In this document: in pieces, positions 6,701-9,849 of the stretch
Layout of the letters: each line of letters opens with the position of its first letter
Numbering within the stretch: the first letter of the stretch is position 1
DNA from: Caryophanales bacterium UBA7581
GTDB taxonomy: Bacteria > Bacillota_I > Bacilli_A > RFN20 > CAG-826
Direction of reading: 5' to 3'
NCBI GenBank assembly: GCA_002477825.1
Contig: DLKT01000030.1
Location: 1-9,849 of the forward strand
Length of the DNA stretch: 9,849 bases
Position numbers and translations under genes: made by a program
The notes under the pieces: generated by a model
What the model was told of the DNA's origin: nothing
Database searches by the model: none
What the model saw: the letters and a program-made list of their open reading frames with translations, nothing else

Positions 6701-6718
6701 TGAACCCAATTGGGTTCA
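6701..6718 (+). promoter_or_regulatory. Perfect 18-base palindrome, operator candidate
   Basis: TGAACCCAATTGGGTTCA reads the same on both strands with no interruption. It lies 74 bases before the methyltransferase start, in the promoter region of the methyltransferase-hydrolase pair. Possible promoter boxes nearby are TTGAAC (6700-6705) with TATGAG (6723-6728), overlapping the palindrome, and TTGTTC (6738-6743) with TATACT (6760-6765) downstream of it. It is followed by ATTGATATG, not a T-run, so termination on this strand is unlikely. Binding of a dimeric regulator is inference. Confidence 0.5.
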
Positions 6719-6791
6719 TTGATATGAGTAAGAAACATTGTTCTCTATAGCAATATTTCTATACTACATATCTTACGAGGAGATTTTACTT

Positions 6792-7634
6792 ATGAAATAT
6801 CATATTGAAAAGAATACAGTCCAAGAGACCTTAGTCATTCCTTTATATGGAAGAACCAAATGTACCAAGCTTTATCCTACTTTATATCAAGATAAGTCTG
6901 CGATTGACTTAATCCAACAAATCGACTACGATTTTTCTACTTTAGAGAAAAAATCACGGAAATTAATGATTCGTTTTGGCTTTTTAGAAGTTGCTATGCG
7001 CCAAAACGATATGGTTATTGAAGTGCGAGAATATTTAAAAGAACACCCTAAAGCCGCGGTTGTAAACCTTGGTTGTGGGTTAGATGATATGAAAGAAAAA
7101 GTCGATAATGGCCAATGTACTTTCTATGATATCGATTTTCCTGACGTCATTTCGATTCGTAGACAATTATTACCACCAAAAGAAAATGAACATTATATCG
7201 GCTGCGATTTAAACGATACTACCTGGATGAGTAAAGTGGATGGCACGAATGGCGTTATCTTTTTTGCAAGCGGCGTATTCTATTACTTTTTAAAAGAACA
7301 AGTGCACGCTTTGATTTTAAAAATGAGTCAAAGATTTAAAGAGGGAAGATTAGTGTTTGATGCCGCCAATAAAAAAGCCGTGCGTTTGATGCTTAAAACG
7401 TGGATTAAAGACGCTGAGATACAAGATGTAAATGCGTATTTTGCGATTAGTGATGCCAAAAAAGAATTAGGTTCATTAACTAAAGATATTCAAGTTTCAA
7501 GTCGTGGTTACATGTTAGGATATCATGATTTAAAAGATCCTTCGGTCTCTCGATTTTTCCGCTTTTTAGCGAAAATTGGCGATCGTAAGATGAAAATGCA
7601 AATCGTTGGAATTGATTTTAAAAGGAGTGAGTAA
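6792..7634 (+). CDS. LCMT/PPM1-type SAM-dependent methyltransferase
   Basis: A soluble class I methyltransferase of 280 residues, like the leucine carboxyl methyltransferase family (COG3315 type), whose bacterial members methylate small molecules such as polyketide-like compounds. Seen: the N-terminal helical region with TLYQDKSAIDLIQQIDYDF (30-48), the SAM motif I VVNLGCGLDD (90-99), the acidic turn FYDIDFPDVI (111-120) that typically holds the ribose hydroxyls, CDLND (138-142), ASGVFYYFLKEQV (159-171) and the strand RLVFDAANK (186-194). I chose ATG 6792 because GAGGAGA (6777-6783) is 8 bases upstream; an in-frame TTG at 6738 would add 18 residues and has no ribosome binding site. It ends 2 bases before the next gene and must be co-transcribed with it. 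No substrate can be read from the sequence. Confidence 0.85.
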   Translation: MKYHIEKNTVQETLVIPLYGRTKCTKLYPTLYQDKSAIDLIQQIDYDFSTLEKKSRKLMIRFGFLEVAMRQNDMVIEVREYLKEHPKAAVVNLGCGLDDMKEKVDNGQCTFYDIDFPDVISIRRQLLPPKENEHYIGCDLNDTTWMSKVDGTNGVIFFASGVFYYFLKEQVHALILKMSQRFKEGRLVFDAANKKAVRLMLKTWIKDAEIQDVNAYFAISDAKKELGSLTKDIQVSSRGYMLGYHDLKDPSVSRFFRFLAKIGDRKMKMQIVGIDFKRSE

Positions 7635-7636
7635 AG

Positions 7637-8566
7637 ATGGAACATATTCATTTTGATGTTGAAAAAGATGGTTTTTATGGAGCTTATTGGAAAAATAAAA
7701 CCACTAGTGAGAGTGCAGTTATTGCGATGCTTGGCGATGATCCAGAAGACTATTTAGCAAAAAAATGCGTAAAATGGCTACAAAAATTAGGTTTAAACGT
7801 GCTAACCATGTCACCAGGTAAGAAAAATTATAGTCACCATAATTATCCCTTAGAGAGAATAGAAACCGCGGTAGAATGGTTAATCAAAAATGGTAATCAA
7901 AAAATTGGTATTATTGGCGCTTCGACAACGGGTACCTTAGCGTTAACCGCTGCTTCTTTTTTTCCGCAAATTACCTTAACTGTAGCGTTAACACCTAGCG
8001 ATTTTATTTGGCAAGGCTTTGAACAAGGAAAGAAAGATGGTTATACCGAATGGCCGATTAAAGGAGAATCCTTATTTACTTATAAAGGGCAACCTTTACC
8101 TTACATGCCATTTTGTTATCAACACCCCGAATATGGAAAAGTCATGCAAGAAGAAAGCAAAAGAAATGGTGATCGCTTAAGTTCAAGAAAATTATTTGAT
8201 GATTCTGAACTAAAACATCCTTTAAAAGAAGAAGAAATGATTCCTGTTGAAAAGATTCAAGGAAAAATACTTCTTATCGGAGCAGAGGATGATACTTTAT
8301 GGGATACCGCTAAATACATTCGTAGAATGGAAAAAAGATTAAATGAAAAGCCGCATAACTCCGACGTTGAAGTTGCTGTTTATGAACACGGCACCCATTT
8401 TGTCTTCCCTGAAAGTCTCCTTAAGAGTTTTCTTCCTATCGGTAGTGGCTTACTTGTTAAAATCATGTTTAAAGCCGCTAAAAAATATCCGAAAGAATGT
8501 AAGAAAACAAGAATGGATATTGACTTAAGAGCAAAAAGAGTAATCAAAGAATGGCTAGCAAAATAG
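7637..8566 (+). CDS. Alpha/beta hydrolase with BAAT_C-like acyltransferase/thioesterase fold
   Basis: A cytoplasmic protein of 309 residues resembling the C-terminal catalytic domain of bile acid-CoA:amino acid N-acyltransferase and acyl-CoA thioesterases. Known members move or release acyl groups through a Cys or Ser nucleophile. Seen: strand-turn GIIGASTTG (91-99) with Ser96 as likely nucleophile, LIGAEDDTLWDT (213-224) with Asp218/Asp219 as acid, and YEHGTHFVFP (249-258) with His254. The elbow has Thr where the classic GxSxG has its last Gly. The insert QGFEQGKKDGYTEWP (126-140) and PYMPFCYQHPEY (155-166) may shape the substrate pocket. There is no signal peptide. The ribosome binding site AAAGGAGTG (7621-7629) lies inside the end of the methyltransferase gene, so the two are translationally coupled and probably act on one compound. 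Acyltransferase and esterase remain equally possible. Confidence 0.82.
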   Translation: MEHIHFDVEKDGFYGAYWKNKTTSESAVIAMLGDDPEDYLAKKCVKWLQKLGLNVLTMSPGKKNYSHHNYPLERIETAVEWLIKNGNQKIGIIGASTTGTLALTAASFFPQITLTVALTPSDFIWQGFEQGKKDGYTEWPIKGESLFTYKGQPLPYMPFCYQHPEYGKVMQEESKRNGDRLSSRKLFDDSELKHPLKEEEMIPVEKIQGKILLIGAEDDTLWDTAKYIRRMEKRLNEKPHNSDVEVAVYEHGTHFVFPESLLKSFLPIGSGLLVKIMFKAAKKYPKECKKTRMDIDLRAKRVIKEWLAK

Positions 8567-8578
8567 CCATTTTCTTTT
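8550..8578 (+). terminator. Intrinsic terminator overlapping the hydrolase stop codon
   Basis: AATGGCTA (8550-8557) pairs perfectly with TAGCCATT (8564-8571) around GCAAAA, and a T-rich TTTCTTTT follows (8571-8578). The TAG stop is the first part of the 3' arm. It closes the methyltransferase-hydrolase pair, and a fresh promoter follows at once. Confidence 0.75.
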
Positions 8579-8603
8579 ACCTCTTTTTTTCATAAAGTGA
8601 AAG

Positions 8604-8612
8604 TGATATAAT
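8604..8612 (+). promoter_or_regulatory. Extended -10 promoter for the last membrane protein gene
   Basis: TGATATAAT is an ideal extended -10 (TGn plus TATAAT at 8607-8612). The -35 region 17 bases upstream is only a T-run (8584-8589), which an extended -10 can tolerate. Transcription would start near 8619, giving a leader of about 63 bases. The leader may fold weakly, with ATTCG (8614-8618) against CGAAT (8641-8645) and ACGC (8621-8624) against GCGT (8630-8633). Confidence 0.65.
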
Positions 8613-8682
8613 AATTCGGTACGCAACACGCGTCTAAAATCGAATAATTTAAACCATTTTATCGTTATTAGGGAGGTAAAAT

Positions 8683-9759
8683 ATGCTAAAAAATAGATTT
8701 ATGCGACTTTTGACATCCATTTTAATTATGGTTGTTTTATTATTACTTGCTGTCTTTGTACTTGGTATGTTTGTACCACCTACTGAACAAGGAAGACCCA
8801 ATAATGAGGCAAAATTATATTTGGGCATATTAATACTTGTTCCTTGTGTAGTTGGTTTAATTTATCAAATTCTTTGTGACATTTTAAATACTAGAGTTCT
8901 ATGTGGAGCGATTGGAACATGGATTAAAAATGTTATATTTTTTATTCTTACAGCAGCCTCTGCAGCTTTGCAAATCGTTTCTTTGGTAGGTTGGGCCACT
9001 AGTAGCGACGCTAATTTCTATACAAACACACTCATTGCTGGATTTAGTTTTTCAAGTACTTTAACTGGTTTAGCATTTATGATTGCAACGAGTAGTGATT
9101 ATGACCCTGAATGTTTACCATTTTTAACTCCCATTTCCATAGGAGCTGGGTTAGTACTTGGCCTTATCTATGCAGGAATAGCGACAATTAAGCAAGTTCA
9201 AACGAATCATGATCTTTTAGCAGGTATCGGTGTTTTATTTTCTTTAGCCATTTTAGTGGTGATGATTATTTGGAAAATAAGAGTAGACGGGCCATTTACC
9301 GATTTTGGTTACGCCGATGGCGATTATGCAAAGACTGGTTCTTTCTTACATGATGGTCGCTCAAAAGATGGAGGTCAAGGTTCTGATAATCGTATGGGGA
9401 AAGGTGCAGCGAATGAGCTAGACCGCGCGATGAGAAGTATTGCTTCAGATTTCTGTGGCACTTTTAGTGCTGGTTGTGGTGATTATCTTACTATGAAAAC
9501 TTCTTATAATGGTTCATCTGGCTCTCGTATTAGTTTTAGTGTCTTTGCTACAATAACCCTTTCTGAATCAACTTTGAATAGTCATGGTACCTTTGCGCAT
9601 AGTCAAGTTGAAGATTTAGTACGCAAATATTATAGCGAATGTGATCGTATTGAAAATGCCGCTAATGAAGCTTTGAGAACTGTGCAACAGTATCATAAAG
9701 GCTATGATAAAGGCTATTACATTTCCGTTCATCCTGAAAATCCTTCTATTCGACGTTAA
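8683..9759 (+). CDS. Six-helix membrane protein with a Gly/Ser-rich soluble C-terminal domain, unknown function
   Basis: A membrane protein of 358 residues that I do not recognise. The start is clear: GGGAGGT (8671-8677) is 5 bases before ATG. Hydrophobic segments at about residues 8-30, 46-66, 83-105, 114-136, 147-168 and 178-198 suggest six helices with both ends in the cytoplasm. The soluble part (199-358) begins with an Asp/Gly/Ser-rich linker (FTDFGYADGDYAKTG, then KDGGQGSDNRMGKG). A folded domain follows, with a helix-like ANELDRAMRSIASDFCGTF (243-261), a beta-like stretch SRISFSVFATITLSES (281-296) and a helical VEDLVRKYYSECDRIENAAN (309-328). It ends in a Tyr/Gly segment. I see no catalytic or nucleotide-binding motif. 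It has its own promoter, and no terminator separates it from the GTG-started gene 54 bases downstream, so the two may be an operon. Confidence 0.85.
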   Translation: MLKNRFMRLLTSILIMVVLLLLAVFVLGMFVPPTEQGRPNNEAKLYLGILILVPCVVGLIYQILCDILNTRVLCGAIGTWIKNVIFFILTAASAALQIVSLVGWATSSDANFYTNTLIAGFSFSSTLTGLAFMIATSSDYDPECLPFLTPISIGAGLVLGLIYAGIATIKQVQTNHDLLAGIGVLFSLAILVVMIIWKIRVDGPFTDFGYADGDYAKTGSFLHDGRSKDGGQGSDNRMGKGAANELDRAMRSIASDFCGTFSAGCGDYLTMKTSYNGSSGSRISFSVFATITLSESTLNSHGTFAHSQVEDLVRKYYSECDRIENAANEALRTVQQYHKGYDKGYYISVHPENPSIRR

Positions 9760-9813
9760 AAAATACGTGAAAAGAAGACATATTTTTAATTTTAAATAAG
9801 AAGGAGCTTAAGT

Positions 9814-9849
9814 GTGGAAATAAATAGAAAAAAAACCACGACAAAAATA
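9814..9849 (+). CDS. Start of a further gene, cut by the window end
   Basis: AAGGAG (9801-9806) is followed after 7 bases by GTG at 9814, which opens a frame (MEINRKKTTTKI) with no stop to the window end. The alternative GTG at 9812 stops after three codons. The 12 visible residues are strongly basic and give no hint of function; they could be a cytoplasmic N-terminus before a membrane segment. It probably shares a transcript with the membrane protein gene upstream. Confidence 0.55.
   Translation, partial: MEINRKKTTTKI

Noticed and set aside
6738..6791. Upstream TTG start that would add a hydrophobic 18-residue N-terminus to the methyltransferase
   Set aside because: There is no ribosome binding site before the TTG. 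ATG 6792 has GAGGAGA at good spacing, and the added residues cover the probable promoter.
1..9849. Recoding of TGA as tryptophan, as in mycoplasmas, suggested by the absence of TGA stops
   Set aside because: The genes contain no in-frame TGA and tryptophan is always TGG. The stop bias is ordinary for AT-rich genomes.

Overview
The window looks like chromosomal DNA from a low-GC Gram-positive bacterium. The AT-rich codon use, strong GGAGG-type ribosome binding sites and the protein sequences themselves suggest an Erysipelotrichia-like lineage; that placement is inference from sequence style, not a search. All ten supported coding regions are on the + strand. All nine visible stop codons are TAA or TAG. 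The genes contain no in-frame TGA, so the standard bacterial code fits.

Region 1 (1-4455) is housekeeping. It holds the 3' part of hisS (histidyl-tRNA synthetase), then aspS (aspartyl-tRNA synthetase) after 5 bases, then tkt (transketolase) after 44 bases. I see no terminator between them, so they probably share a transcript that ends at a hairpin at 4487-4524. The most striking item in the window is here: the HisRS carries a 64-residue C-terminal tail in which 20 residues are His and 12 are Cys, arranged as repeated CCCGHHH-like units. Its HisB-like active-site motif also reads GGHYS instead of the usual GGRYD.

Region 2 (4456-5850) holds a 121-residue protein of unknown function and an eight-helix membrane protein of unknown function. 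The small gene's Shine-Dalgarno lies inside the 3' arm of the terminator-like hairpin that follows tkt. The membrane protein gene is closed by a good intrinsic terminator.

Region 3 (5851-8574) looks like small-molecule metabolism. It holds an ATC-hydrolase-family protein under its own promoter, then a tightly coupled pair: an LCMT/PPM1-type SAM-dependent methyltransferase and a BAAT_C-type alpha/beta hydrolase, 2 bases apart. Inverted repeats that could be operators sit upstream of the ATC-hydrolase gene (5851-5870) and of the pair (6701-6718, a perfect 18-base palindrome). No regulator gene is in the window. A terminator overlaps the stop codon of the hydrolase gene.

Region 4 (8575-9849) starts with a clear extended -10 promoter. 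It drives a six-helix membrane protein with a Gly/Ser-rich soluble C-terminal domain that I do not recognise. A further gene begins with GTG at 9814 and runs off the end. I found no RNA genes, insertion sequences, CRISPR arrays or phage genes.
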